Source of the DNA: Candidatus Nitrohelix vancouverensis
Lineage (GTDB): Bacteria; Nitrospinota; Nitrospinia; Nitrospinales; VA-1
DNA: 64,000 nt
Reading direction: 5' to 3'
NCBI GenBank assembly: GCA_015698305.1
Contig: CP048620.1
Location: 2,192,001 to 2,256,000, forward strand
How positions within the stretch are numbered: position 1 is the stretch's first letter; each line of letters begins with the position of its first letter. Position numbers and translations under genes: made by a program. The notes under the pieces are model-generated. The model worked only from the letters and a program-made list of their open reading frames with translations, made no database searches and had not been told where the DNA came from. Below are positions 26,932 through 35,041 of the stretch, piece after piece.

Positions 26932-27672
26932 ATGCCTACCAAATATAAAGTTATCTGGACCTTTTGCACCCTCATCGTTCTGTTGGGTTTTGTTCTTGTC
27001 TCTGCAATTAATAAATCGGGGAAAGCGGGTAAGGGGCCGATGAAGGAAGCAAAAATCAAGAAAGAATTTGACGCTAAAATGAAGGCGGCGCAGGAACCGC
27101 CCGCTCCCCCGCCAGTCGACCCAATCAAGGAAATTCAGGAACTCAATGCTCTGGGTAAATACGTTGAAGCGGCAGAGTACGCCGCTGAAGTGGCGGAGGT
27201 TAACCAGGATGTCTCGAAAATTTTCACCTGGTGGGGGATTTCGCTCGTTAAAGCGGAACGTCGCACCGAGGCGTTTGAAAAATTCGAACGGGCTGTTCAA
27301 CTGGACACGGCCAGCACGAAAACCTTTTTATATTGGGGTCTCGCGCTTGCGATGGAAAAACGCTACCAGGAGGCGATTGAAAAGTATGAGGCGGCTGTCG
27401 CTCTAGATCCTGAAAACGCCAGCGCCTACGCCTATTGGGGCGCCGCCCTGGGACATCTGGGCAAACATCGTGAAGCGGTGCAGAAGCTGGAGCAGGCGCG
27501 TCTGGTCAATAAATTCGAGCAGGCGAGCTATGGCTTGCTTGTGGACATGTATTTTCATTTGAATAATTACGATTCCGCTTGGGAAATCGTGAAAATTGCC
27601 GAAAAGATGAATATCGCCATACCGGAAGGTTCCTTGCGACGATTGTCCGAAGCTCAGCCCCGGGTCGGCTGA
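26932..27672 (+). CDS. Membrane-anchored TPR protein
   Basis: A 246-residue protein with an N-terminal anchor (VIWTFCTLIVLLGFVLVSA, residues ~7-25), a charged and proline-rich linker (EPPAPPPVDP), and about four TPR units (~70-235; SKTFLYWGLALAMEKRYQEA-type pairs, ASAYAYWGAALGHLGKHREA). The topology puts the TPRs in the periplasm. The gene follows the fused TPR/spermidine-synthase gene by 130 bp. No enzymatic domain is recognised; a scaffold role is inferred. Confidence 0.78.
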   Translation: MPTKYKVIWTFCTLIVLLGFVLVSAINKSGKAGKGPMKEAKIKKEFDAKMKAAQEPPAPPPVDPIKEIQELNALGKYVEAAEYAAEVAEVNQDVSKIFTWWGISLVKAERRTEAFEKFERAVQLDTASTKTFLYWGLALAMEKRYQEAIEKYEAAVALDPENASAYAYWGAALGHLGKHREAVQKLEQARLVNKFEQASYGLLVDMYFHLNNYDSAWEIVKIAEKMNIAIPEGSLRRLSEAQPRVG

Positions 27673-27847
27673 ACTCAATCCGAATGGCGCGCGGGCCCCA
27701 TGTCCGCCTTTCGAAACGGCCGTTAGGCTTGGGCAATTGTATGAAATTGTTTGAATTAGCATTTTTTTTCAGGTAACTTTATAATTGGTTAGTTACATTT
27801 TGCATTAGCCCTTTTGACTCTAACCTATCCTGTTGGAGGTTGCGCAA

Positions 27848-28783
27848 GTGAATCATTTTCGAATTTTATCCATTATCTGTGGGGCCTTGTGCGCGGTTTT
27901 ACTGGTCAACGCGCCGGGAGACACTTTCGCGAGCGCGAGTCATTCGTTCCAGTCGCCGACAGTATCTTCGCAATCAGCTTCGGATCTTGTTTTTGCACAG
28001 ACTTCGGAAGTCACTATCAATCTCGAAAAAAAGATGCCGTCTCAGATGGATATAGAGAAGGCGAATGAAGATTCAATTCAAGGCGAAAAGCCGTCCGCTC
28101 TGGATGGCGCCGTTTCAGAAAGCTCCTCTTTCAGCGATATCGAAGATCCCTTCGCGACCCAGGCGGATGAAATTCCTGAATTGAAGGATCCGCTCGAAGG
28201 CTACAATCGTTTCATGTTCAACGTAAATGAGAATATTTACGACTATTTCATGGAACCGGTAGCGCGCGGCTATCGCGCTGTTTTGCATGAGGACATCCGC
28301 ATCGCCTTGAAGAATGTGTTTGATAATGCGATGTCACCAGTTAAGTTTGTCAGTAGCGTGGTTCAAGGCGATCTGGATAAATCGGCCCGGGTATTGAGCC
28401 GTATGGTGATTAACACGACGGTTGGATTGGGCGGGATTTTTGATGTTGCCGGCGATGGTTACGCAGTCGACAATGTGAATGAAGATTTTGATCAGGCACT
28501 GGGTTATCACGGAGTGAATACAGGGCCATATATTGTCCTTCCATTCTTTGGCCCCTCAACGGCGCGTGGAATGGCGGGTCGCGTGGTCGACTCATTTTTA
28601 AACCCCACAACTTTTTTCTCACCGTCCTTTTTGGTCGGAGCGGGAATTACCATGGAAGAAAAGGTGAACGACGTGTCGTTCATCATCGAAGATAAGAAGT
28701 CGATCAACGAAAGCGCGATTGACGAATATGAAAGCGTTCGGGATTTTTACCATCAATATCGAGAAGGTCTGCTGAAAGAATAA
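27848..28783 (+). CDS. mlaA: MlaA/VacJ-family outer-membrane lipid asymmetry protein
   Basis: A 311-residue protein with the MlaA signature DPLEGYNRFMFNVNENIYDY (~114-133), then MSPVKFVSSVVQGDLDKSAR, RMVINTTVGLGGIFDVA and GPSTARGMAGRVVDSF. MlaA removes surface phospholipids from the outer membrane with the Mla transport system. The start is GTG 27848, fixed by GGAGG 8 nt upstream. Unusual points: an extra ~85-residue acidic N-terminal linker and no clear lipobox, as the signal region ends near FASAS. It may be cleaved by signal peptidase I. No other mla gene is here. Confidence 0.85.
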   Translation: MNHFRILSIICGALCAVLLVNAPGDTFASASHSFQSPTVSSQSASDLVFAQTSEVTINLEKKMPSQMDIEKANEDSIQGEKPSALDGAVSESSSFSDIEDPFATQADEIPELKDPLEGYNRFMFNVNENIYDYFMEPVARGYRAVLHEDIRIALKNVFDNAMSPVKFVSSVVQGDLDKSARVLSRMVINTTVGLGGIFDVAGDGYAVDNVNEDFDQALGYHGVNTGPYIVLPFFGPSTARGMAGRVVDSFLNPTTFFSPSFLVGAGITMEEKVNDVSFIIEDKKSINESAIDEYESVRDFYHQYREGLLKE

Positions 28784-28871
28784 GAGCCTGCGCTCTCTAT
28801 TTCCACACCCCCATCGTTATCTCCGAAACGGTTGCGTCGAGGAATCCCGTCTTTACTGAAATACACTGATT

Positions 28872-31049
28872 ATGGCCAATGCCCTGAGCGAGTCCACGAG
28901 TCCTTACTTGTTGCGTCATGCGCATCAGGCGGTCAATTGGTTTCCCTGGGCTGAAGAGGCGCTGAAAAAGGCTGTCAGCGAGCAAAAACCGATTCTTTTG
29001 AGCATAGGCTACACCGCCTGCCACTGGTGCCATGTGATGGCGTCGGAATCGTTTGAAGACCCCCGCATCACCCAATACCTGAACGAACATTTCATCTCCA
29101 TCAAAGTCGACCGGGAAGAACGTCCTGATGTCGACGCCTTTTACATGAAGGCGTTGATTGCCATGAACGGGCAGGGCGGCTGGCCTCTCAACGTTTTCCT
29201 GACTCCCGATCTCAAACCCTTTCTGGGCGGATCGTATTTCCCGCTCAAAGGCGGAGACAATCGCCCCGGTTTTCTCGATGTGTTGAAAGCCGCATCGGAC
29301 AGCTTCCAAAATCGCTCCGAAGCCACCGCTGAATACGCTGAATCCATCATGAAGCAGACGGCGCAGTCGCGCATCAAAAAAGGCGGCTCCGGTTCGCGCG
29401 AATCCGTATTGAAGGGAGCGTGGAAAGATGCGCTTGCCGTTCTCGAAGAAAACTACGATTCGGAATATGGCGGCTTTGGTTTTGGCATGAAGTTTCCCGA
29501 AAGCTCGGTCTATCAATTTTTATTGAGATGCTGGCTGAAAACAGGTTCGAAGGAAACGCTGGAAATGCTGGATAAAAGTCTGACCGCCATGAGCAAAGGG
29601 GGATTGTACGACCAGTTGGGCGGCGGCTTCCATCGCTACGCGACGGAACGAAACTGGGAGGTTCCTCATTTTGAAAAAATGCTCAGCGACAACGCGCTCT
29701 TGACGCGCCTGTTCCTTGAATGTTTTCAGGCGACGCGGCAGGAGATGTATTCACGGATTGCGCTGGAAACGCTGGATTATTTACGACTCGAAATGATGTC
29801 TGAAGACGGCGTATTTTACTCCAGTCAGGCGGCGCATACCGACGGGCTGGAAGGCGCTTATCACACTTGGGAGATGAAAGAAGTCCTGGCCTTGCTGGGG
29901 CCGAGAAACGCCAAGGTGTTTGCCCAGGCTTATGGAATGAGCGCTGGCGGCAATTTCAATCGCCGCAATGTGCCGGTGGCCCGAGCGTCAATGGAGGCGA
30001 TCGCAGAGCGAGACGGCATCCCCATTTTTGAAGTGCAACATATTTTGAACTCAGGAAAGAAGACCTTGATGGAAGCGCGTCGTCGAAGAAAAGCGCCTGA
30101 GAGGGACGATAAAATCATCACCGCCTGGAATGGTTTGATGATTCAGTCTCTGTCGCTTGGTTACGCGGTGTTGCAGGACAAGAGCTTGCTCGACGCTTCT
30201 CTCAAATGCGCGGAGTTTATCTGGAGTCGGCAATGGGATGGAGATCGGCTTTTCCGCGTGTATTCTCAAGGCCGGTCCAGCGTGCAGGGGACGCTTGAGG
30301 ATTATGCCTGTCTTGTGGAAGGTTTCATCGCCTTGTACGAGGCCTGCTTCGATCCGGTTTGGATTGAACGCGCCTGTCAAATTGCCGATGCCTTGATCCG
30401 TGAATTCCACGACGTCTCGGACGGCGGCTTTTTCATTTCTTCGATTTCGGATGATTCCATTCCTCTGCGTCTAAAAAACGCCGCAGACGATGCGGCTCCG
30501 TCCGCCTATTCTCAAGCCGTATCTGCATTGGCGCGATTGGCGGCGATCACGCAAAAGAAAGAATACCTGCGTTTGGCGCGTGAGTCTGTCACCGCCTGCG
30601 GCGACATGATCGAAGAGACTCCCGCCGCATTCGCCAGTCTGCTGGGCGCGCTCGATCTTGTCGAGGGGCCGGTGGCAGAAATTGTCTTTACCGGTTCTGC
30701 CGATCACTCAGAATTTAAAAAAATGTATGCGGAAGTGTTTCATGATTTTCGTCCCTGCAAGATTGTGATGCAGGCTGTCGGCGACGCGGCGGCGGAAACC
30801 TTGCCGTTGACACTGGGGAAATCATCCGCACAGGGAGAACCGCAGGTCTACGTTTGTCAAAACCAGACCTGCAATGCGCCGGTGGATTCTGCGACGGCGC
30901 TCCAGCGATTGCTGGAACCGCCCCCTGAAATTCAAATCAATATCTTTGATGAAAACAAGCATACGGCTGAAATGCATACCAAGGAAAATGAGAATTTTCT
31001 TGGCGCCATGTCTGAAATTTTCAAACATTCAGGCTTGGGCGGTAGGTAG
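28872..31049 (+). CDS. YyaL/DUF255-type protein: thioredoxin fold plus (alpha/alpha)6 barrel
   Basis: A 725-residue protein of the spermatogenesis-associated 20/YyaL family. The N-terminal thioredoxin-like domain has the hallmark [16 protein letters not shown] (CxxC within CHWCH, ~residues 49-64), KVDREERPD, and [15 protein letters not shown]. The middle and C-terminal parts (~220-640) read as a glycosidase-like alpha-toroid, including [23 protein letters not shown]. Function in bacteria is unknown; a redox or N-acyl sugar role has been suggested for the family. The final ~60 residues contain a [10 protein letters not shown] cysteine pair. Full length, ATG start. Confidence 0.9.
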   Translation: MANALSESTSPYLLRHAHQAVNWFPWAEEALKKAVSEQKPILLSIGYTACHWCHVMASESFEDPRITQYLNEHFISIKVDREERPDVDAFYMKALIAMNGQGGWPLNVFLTPDLKPFLGGSYFPLKGGDNRPGFLDVLKAASDSFQNRSEATAEYAESIMKQTAQSRIKKGGSGSRESVLKGAWKDALAVLEENYDSEYGGFGFGMKFPESSVYQFLLRCWLKTGSKETLEMLDKSLTAMSKGGLYDQLGGGFHRYATERNWEVPHFEKMLSDNALLTRLFLECFQATRQEMYSRIALETLDYLRLEMMSEDGVFYSSQAAHTDGLEGAYHTWEMKEVLALLGPRNAKVFAQAYGMSAGGNFNRRNVPVARASMEAIAERDGIPIFEVQHILNSGKKTLMEARRRRKAPERDDKIITAWNGLMIQSLSLGYAVLQDKSLLDASLKCAEFIWSRQWDGDRLFRVYSQGRSSVQGTLEDYACLVEGFIALYEACFDPVWIERACQIADALIREFHDVSDGGFFISSISDDSIPLRLKNAADDAAPSAYSQAVSALARLAAITQKKEYLRLARESVTACGDMIEETPAAFASLLGALDLVEGPVAEIVFTGSADHSEFKKMYAEVFHDFRPCKIVMQAVGDAAAETLPLTLGKSSAQGEPQVYVCQNQTCNAPVDSATALQRLLEPPPEIQINIFDENKHTAEMHTKENENFLGAMSEIFKHSGLGGR

Positions 31050-31119
31050 CAGGCGAGAAAAGGTTATTTTTTGTTTTGTAGTTGCGTTTGGATTAGAGCA
31101 AGGCCAGGATATAAAATCT

Positions 31120-31147
31120 TTGCTTTTATGAATGGTTAAGGTATAAT
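31120..31147 (+). promoter_or_regulatory. Putative promoter of the HemQ-like gene
   Basis: A TTGCTT box (31120-31125) and a perfect TATAAT (31142-31147) are separated by 16 nt, and the ATG follows 39 nt later. Good sigma70-type match. Confidence 0.55.
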
Positions 31148-31185
31148 CCGCTTATTCAAAACCATTAAATAAAGAGAATTCCGAT

Positions 31186-32145
31186 ATGAGTGTGAACGAC
31201 AAAGAACTTGAAGATTTCATGCCCGCCCTGGAATTGAACTGGACCGACGGCGCGGTCGAGCGAATGAAGAATGTACCGTTCTTCGTACGCAAGAGCGTTG
31301 TCAGAGGGATTGAACAATTTGCGAAGGATATGGGCATTGAAGAAGTAGACGATGCGGTTGTTTCACGAGCCAGACAAGAGCGTGAAGGCGCGGCGATCGC
31401 TAAAGCGCGCGCAGAGAAAACCCAGACGTCGACTGATAACGGAGAGAATAAGGAAGTTAAGCGTCAGTATGTTAACTTCGCTTTTTATAAATTGGACCCT
31501 GCGTTTCGCCGACTTCCCAAAGAGGAACGGGAAGAAGCCAAGCGTGAGTTCACCGACTTTTTAGAGGAATGGGACGCCAATTCCAAGATGATCCTCCTCA
31601 GTTATTCCATGGTGGGGATTCGTAGTGACTGCGACATCATGTTGTGGCGGATTTCTTATGAGCTGGAAGAGTTCCAGCGCATGACGACGCGTATGTTGCT
31701 CACGAAACTGGGTTCGTATTTGAACGTAACGCTTTCGTATTTGTCGATGACCAAGCGTTCGATGTATCAGGATATGTTCAACCCGGAGCATGAGGAAGAT
31801 CGCACCCATATCATTCCTGGAAAAGCGAAATACCTGTTCATTTATCCTTTCGTTAAATCGCGAGAATGGTACTTGCTGACTCAGTTCACGCGTCAGGGAA
31901 TCATGGACGAGCATATTTTCGTAGGTAATAAATTCCCATCCGTTAAATTGAACACGACCTATTCGTTCGGCATTGACGATCAGGAATTCGTCGTGGCATT
32001 CGAAACGGATTATCCTCAGGATTTTGTGGATCTGGTCATGGAGTTGCGCGAGACAGAGGGAAGTCGCTACGTTGTGGAAGACACGCCGATTTTCACCTGT
32101 GTTGCGATGTCTCTTGAAGACGCGATCAACAGCCTGGGCATCTAG
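31186..32145 (+). CDS. hemQ: HemQ/ChdC-like coproheme decarboxylase with N-terminal PCP_red domain
   Basis: A 319-residue fusion. Residues ~16-62 (LNWTDGAVERMKNVPFFVRK) match the PCP_red domain of protochlorophyllide reductase subunit B. Residues ~90-319 are a chlorite-dismutase-fold protein of the HemQ/ChdC type: the catalytic Tyr and Lys appear in FIYPFVKSREWYLL, the proximal heme His in GIMDEHIFVG, and the closing DDQEFVVAFETD is typical. ChdC oxidises coproheme to heme b. By eye alignment to Listeria HemQ the distal Gln is Leu here (KLNTTYSFG), a difference worth testing. Cld activity would need an Arg there, so chlorite removal is less likely. Terminated at 32170-32203. Confidence 0.8.
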   Translation: MSVNDKELEDFMPALELNWTDGAVERMKNVPFFVRKSVVRGIEQFAKDMGIEEVDDAVVSRARQEREGAAIAKARAEKTQTSTDNGENKEVKRQYVNFAFYKLDPAFRRLPKEEREEAKREFTDFLEEWDANSKMILLSYSMVGIRSDCDIMLWRISYELEEFQRMTTRMLLTKLGSYLNVTLSYLSMTKRSMYQDMFNPEHEEDRTHIIPGKAKYLFIYPFVKSREWYLLTQFTRQGIMDEHIFVGNKFPSVKLNTTYSFGIDDQEFVVAFETDYPQDFVDLVMELRETEGSRYVVEDTPIFTCVAMSLEDAINSLGI

Positions 32146-32169
32146 TCCTCGGGATTGATTTTTGATGGA

Positions 32170-32203
32170 AAGGGCTTGCGCCTCGGGCGCAGGCCCTTTT
32201 TTT
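32170..32203 (+). terminator. Rho-independent terminator of the HemQ-like gene
   Basis: AAGGGCTTGCGCC (32170-32182) pairs with GGCGCAGGCCCTT (32186-32198) with one G-U wobble, then a run of T residues to 32203. Canonical terminator 25 nt after the stop. Confidence 0.85.
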
Positions 32204-32219
32204 CGTTGTGGAGGATGTC

Positions 32220-32876
32220 GTGCGGATCATTTATCTCCTGTTCTTCATTTTAACAGCATCGCCAGTCGGAGCGACGCCTGTAAATGTGGCGGCTCTGGGC
32301 GACTCCTATGTGAGCGGAGAAGGACTTCTGCCGGAAGAGGGCTGGCCGGAGCAATTGATTGCAAGGGTTGAAGGGGTGGAGTTTTCAGGCAATCTTGCGG
32401 TCTCTGGCGCGATGGCGAACGAAGTCTTGCAAGATCAAATTCCCGGCTTGAATGCTCTGCGCCCGGACTACCTTCTGTTGCAGGTGGGCGTCAACGATTG
32501 GATGCACAGCGCATCCAGCAAAACCTATCGCAAACGCTTGCGGCGACTGCTTGACGCGATGCAGGATGCGCTCGTCGATAAAAACAATATTCTGTTGGTG
32601 ACTGCGCCCTTGTTCTCATGTTCACCGGCGCGTTCAAACTGGGGTTACGGCAAGAGCGCGGTGAACGGCATTCAGAGAATGAATCGAATTTTGATGGAGG
32701 AGGCGAGCTTGAGACATCTGGCAGTGGTCGATATCTTTGATTTATCCAGACAACTTTGTTCTGGCGAGGACATGTTCGCGGACGACGGACTGCACCCCTC
32801 GGCGCGTCAATATACGGAGTGGACAAATCTCATCCTTCCAGAATTTTTGAAACTACTGGCAGATGACAGACGATAA
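32220..32876 (+). CDS. Exported SGNH/GDSL hydrolase (TesA/arylesterase-like)
   Basis: A 218-residue protein with a short signal peptide (RIIYLLFFILTASPVGA). Block I is ALGDSYVSGEGLL with the nucleophile Ser, block III is VGVND, and block V is DDGLHPSARQYTEW with the catalytic Asp-His. The family hydrolyses esters or thioesters in the periplasm, as TesA does; the substrate is unknown. GTG 32220 is chosen because GGAGGAT lies about 7 nt upstream; the frame also opens at GTG 32208, inside that site. It overlaps the next gene by 14 nt, so coupling is likely. Confidence 0.82.
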   Translation: MRIIYLLFFILTASPVGATPVNVAALGDSYVSGEGLLPEEGWPEQLIARVEGVEFSGNLAVSGAMANEVLQDQIPGLNALRPDYLLLQVGVNDWMHSASSKTYRKRLRRLLDAMQDALVDKNNILLVTAPLFSCSPARSNWGYGKSAVNGIQRMNRILMEEASLRHLAVVDIFDLSRQLCSGEDMFADDGLHPSARQYTEWTNLILPEFLKLLADDRR

Positions 32877-33387
32877 AGAGTGGGACAGGGGCGCCTCGTT
32901 TTCCCGGTGCGGCGCCTACCGATACGACCTTTGGCGGATATGGGATCAGAATAAGGATTTTGTCGCCTTCATCATGTTGAATCCGTCAACAGCGGACGTG
33001 TACAAGAACGACCCGACGGTGGAGCGCTGCCAGCGATTCGCCCTTGCCTGGGGCTTTGGCGGCTTGCATGTTTGTAATATTTTTGCGTTGAGAACAACCT
33101 ACCCAAAGATTTTAAGAGAGAACAGTCGCCCTGTGGGAACTGGAAATGATGCGATGATTCTAAAGCGAGCGCAAGGCGCGGGGAAAGTGATTTGCGCCTG
33201 GGGGAATCACGGCGCATTTCTGGATCGGGGTGAAAAAGTGGTGACCAAACTCCTCAAGCGCGGGATTCAACCACACGCCTTTGACCTGACCCTGCAGGGG
33301 CAACCCAAACATCCTCTTTATTTGCGGAAAACCGCCAAGGCCAGGCCCTGGAACGGTTTCCCGCGCAATAAAAAGAAAAGCTCCTGA
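32863..33387 (+). CDS. DUF1643 family protein
   Basis: A 174-residue soluble protein with the DUF1643 pattern: FIMLNPSTADVYKNDPTVERC (residues ~36-56), GGLHVCNIFALRTTYP, and ending in LTLQGQPKHPLYLRKTAK. Function unknown; the Asn-Pro-Ser-Thr-Ala-Asp and C-x-N-F/L residues look like a nucleotide or metal pocket. The ATG overlaps the end of the SGNH hydrolase gene by 14 nt. Family call from memory, moderately sure. Confidence 0.75.
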   Translation: MTDDKEWDRGASFSRCGAYRYDLWRIWDQNKDFVAFIMLNPSTADVYKNDPTVERCQRFALAWGFGGLHVCNIFALRTTYPKILRENSRPVGTGNDAMILKRAQGAGKVICAWGNHGAFLDRGEKVVTKLLKRGIQPHAFDLTLQGQPKHPLYLRKTAKARPWNGFPRNKKKSS

Positions 33388-33418
33388 CAAGTAGAACGGC
33401 TCGCAAGCGAGCGCTCTG

Positions 33419-33856
33419 TCACATACCGACTTTTTCGCGAACCTCGTCCATCAATTTGGCGTCGATGGTGGTGACGCCGCGTTCCAGGGCAAAATTGATG
33501 ACGGTTTTTTTCGCCATGTTGCGCACGAAAAATGGAACGCGCTTGATGCGTTGTTGCGCCTCTTCCGTCCAGATCAAATCGTCTGCCGACGGAGCGCCTT
33601 TTTTCAGTTCTTCTTTTCCTTCCGCAAGACTCGAAGAGAGCACGCCCATAGGGGCCGTGCCTTCCGCCGACGAGCCGCCCATTTCGACGCCGAGTTTGCT
33701 GACAAATTCGGTTTCAAATTTATTGGTCAGCATGGCGATGGAGTGCCCGCACTTATTACACTTGAATTTCATGGCCAGGTTTTTATTTTCTTCCGGCATG
33801 ATGCCGTCAACCTGGGTTTGCATTTGTTCATCGCAAGGGATGCAAAGGAATTTCAT
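33419..33856 (-). CDS. Zinc-ribbon protein with C-terminal PCP_red domain
   Basis: A 145-residue protein. The N-terminus has a four-Cys ribbon (FLCIPCDEQM at ~4-9 and FKCNKCGHSI at ~32-37), which probably binds zinc or iron-sulfur. Residues ~95-143 (LIWTEEAQQRIKRVPFFVRN then EKVGM) are a PCP_red domain, the same domain that begins the HemQ-like protein 2 kb away. It lies 11 nt downstream of an Mrp ATPase on the same strand and is probably co-transcribed. The role is unknown; a link to iron-sulfur or tetrapyrrole assembly is inferred from neighbours. Confidence 0.75.
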   Translation of the reverse strand: MKFLCIPCDEQMQTQVDGIMPEENKNLAMKFKCNKCGHSIAMLTNKFETEFVSKLGVEMGGSSAEGTAPMGVLSSSLAEGKEELKKGAPSADDLIWTEEAQQRIKRVPFFVRNMAKKTVINFALERGVTTIDAKLMDEVREKVGM

Positions 33857-33867
33857 TACTCCTCCTG

Positions 33868-34758
33868 TCAGGATTTTTGTTTGATAAAAGTTAAGATGGC
33901 GTCGGCAACTCCTTCGATGGCTTTGCCCGTTACTGAGTCTTTGTTTTCTACGTAAAACAGACCGCCAGAATCGGTTTTTCTGGAGATTCGGGTGTCGAAA
34001 GGAATTTTGCCGATGAAGGGGATTCCCTTGCGCGTTGAAAGCTCGTTGACGTCTTCGCCTTCAAATAAAGTTCCTTCTTTGTCGCAATGGGGGCAGACAT
34101 AGGTGGCCATGTTTTCGATCAGGCCGATGACTGGAACCCCCATTTTGTTATTTTTGGTGATGGATTTTGAAACGATGTGTTGCGACAGGGGAGAGGGGAT
34201 GGTGATCTCCACCACGCCGGACAATTCCGGAATCAGACTGCGGATATTGTCAATGCGGTCGCTACCCGGAGGCATGTCCACCAGCAGAAAGTCCAGTTCG
34301 CCCCATTTGGTGTCCGCCACAAGCTCGCGCAAGGCGGTGGACTCCATGGTGCTCACCCAGACTGCGGTGGCTTCCGGGGTTTCCGTCCACATCACCGGTT
34401 GGTCGGGATTGGACAAGAGCATGTCCATTGACATGATCTTGATTCCGTGAACGCCGTGTCCTGGCTCCACGCCGGTTTCATCGACTTCCAGCTTGGCGTC
34501 TGGGGCCACTCCCAGGAGATGCGCGATGCTGGGACCGTTCAGGTCGGCGTCGAGAATACCAACGCTGAAACCTTTATCCGCCAGACAGGCCGCAATGTTG
34601 GCGGTAACGGAGCTTTTGCCAACCCCGCCTTTGCCGCTCATCAGGCAGATTTTGTATTTGATTTTATCCAGGCGGGAGCGCAGTTTGACTCCCAGGCTTT
34701 GCACCTGCTCAACAATATTCGAGCCGCCGTCTCCCGCAAGGTCCTCATATGTTTTCAT
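33868..34758 (-). CDS. Mrp/NBP35 (ApbC)-type iron-sulfur cluster carrier ATPase
   Basis: A 296-residue P-loop ATPase of the MinD/Mrp superfamily. It has the deviant Walker A MSGKGGVGKSSVTANIA (~40-56), switch ILDADLNGPSIAHLLG, DFLLVDMPPGSDR and the cluster-binding CPHC pair in ENMATYVCPHCDKEG (~220). Mrp/ApbC proteins carry 4Fe-4S clusters to apoproteins. First gene of a two-gene unit with the zinc-ribbon/PCP_red protein. All nucleotide-binding motifs are intact. MinD itself is unlikely because of the CxxC. Confidence 0.88.
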   Translation of the reverse strand: MKTYEDLAGDGGSNIVEQVQSLGVKLRSRLDKIKYKICLMSGKGGVGKSSVTANIAACLADKGFSVGILDADLNGPSIAHLLGVAPDAKLEVDETGVEPGHGVHGIKIMSMDMLLSNPDQPVMWTETPEATAVWVSTMESTALRELVADTKWGELDFLLVDMPPGSDRIDNIRSLIPELSGVVEITIPSPLSQHIVSKSITKNNKMGVPVIGLIENMATYVCPHCDKEGTLFEGEDVNELSTRKGIPFIGKIPFDTRISRKTDSGGLFYVENKDSVTGKAIEGVADAILTFIKQKS

Positions 34759-35041
34759 GAATTTCTCACTAATGATTGGTTAGGATAATGTTTTCTGGCG
34801 TGACTTCTATCATAGCGAAAAATCCCCTCATCTCAAAGCATTACTTGCCCCATTGCATGGCGTTAAACGTAAATAACGCGCCGGGGAACATTATTATTGA
34901 CCCTGAGACGCAAGATAGTTAGAGTGATGGGTTTCAGCCGATTCGTCTCTGCGGCGGCTTTTCGGGCTAATTAGCATGGAGTCTATCGAGTTCGTCGATT
35001 GATCTTATGTCGCTGGTTTTAAATTGAATATTGAATAACTC

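Noticed and set aside
28797-29516. Long minus-strand open frame opposite the YyaL-type gene
   Set aside because: The opposite strand has full conserved motifs (CHWCH); the antisense frame is a shadow.
31186-32145. True chlorite dismutase
   Set aside because: The catalytic Arg expected at the distal site was not seen, while the ChdC Tyr and Lys are present, so a HemQ-like call is better.
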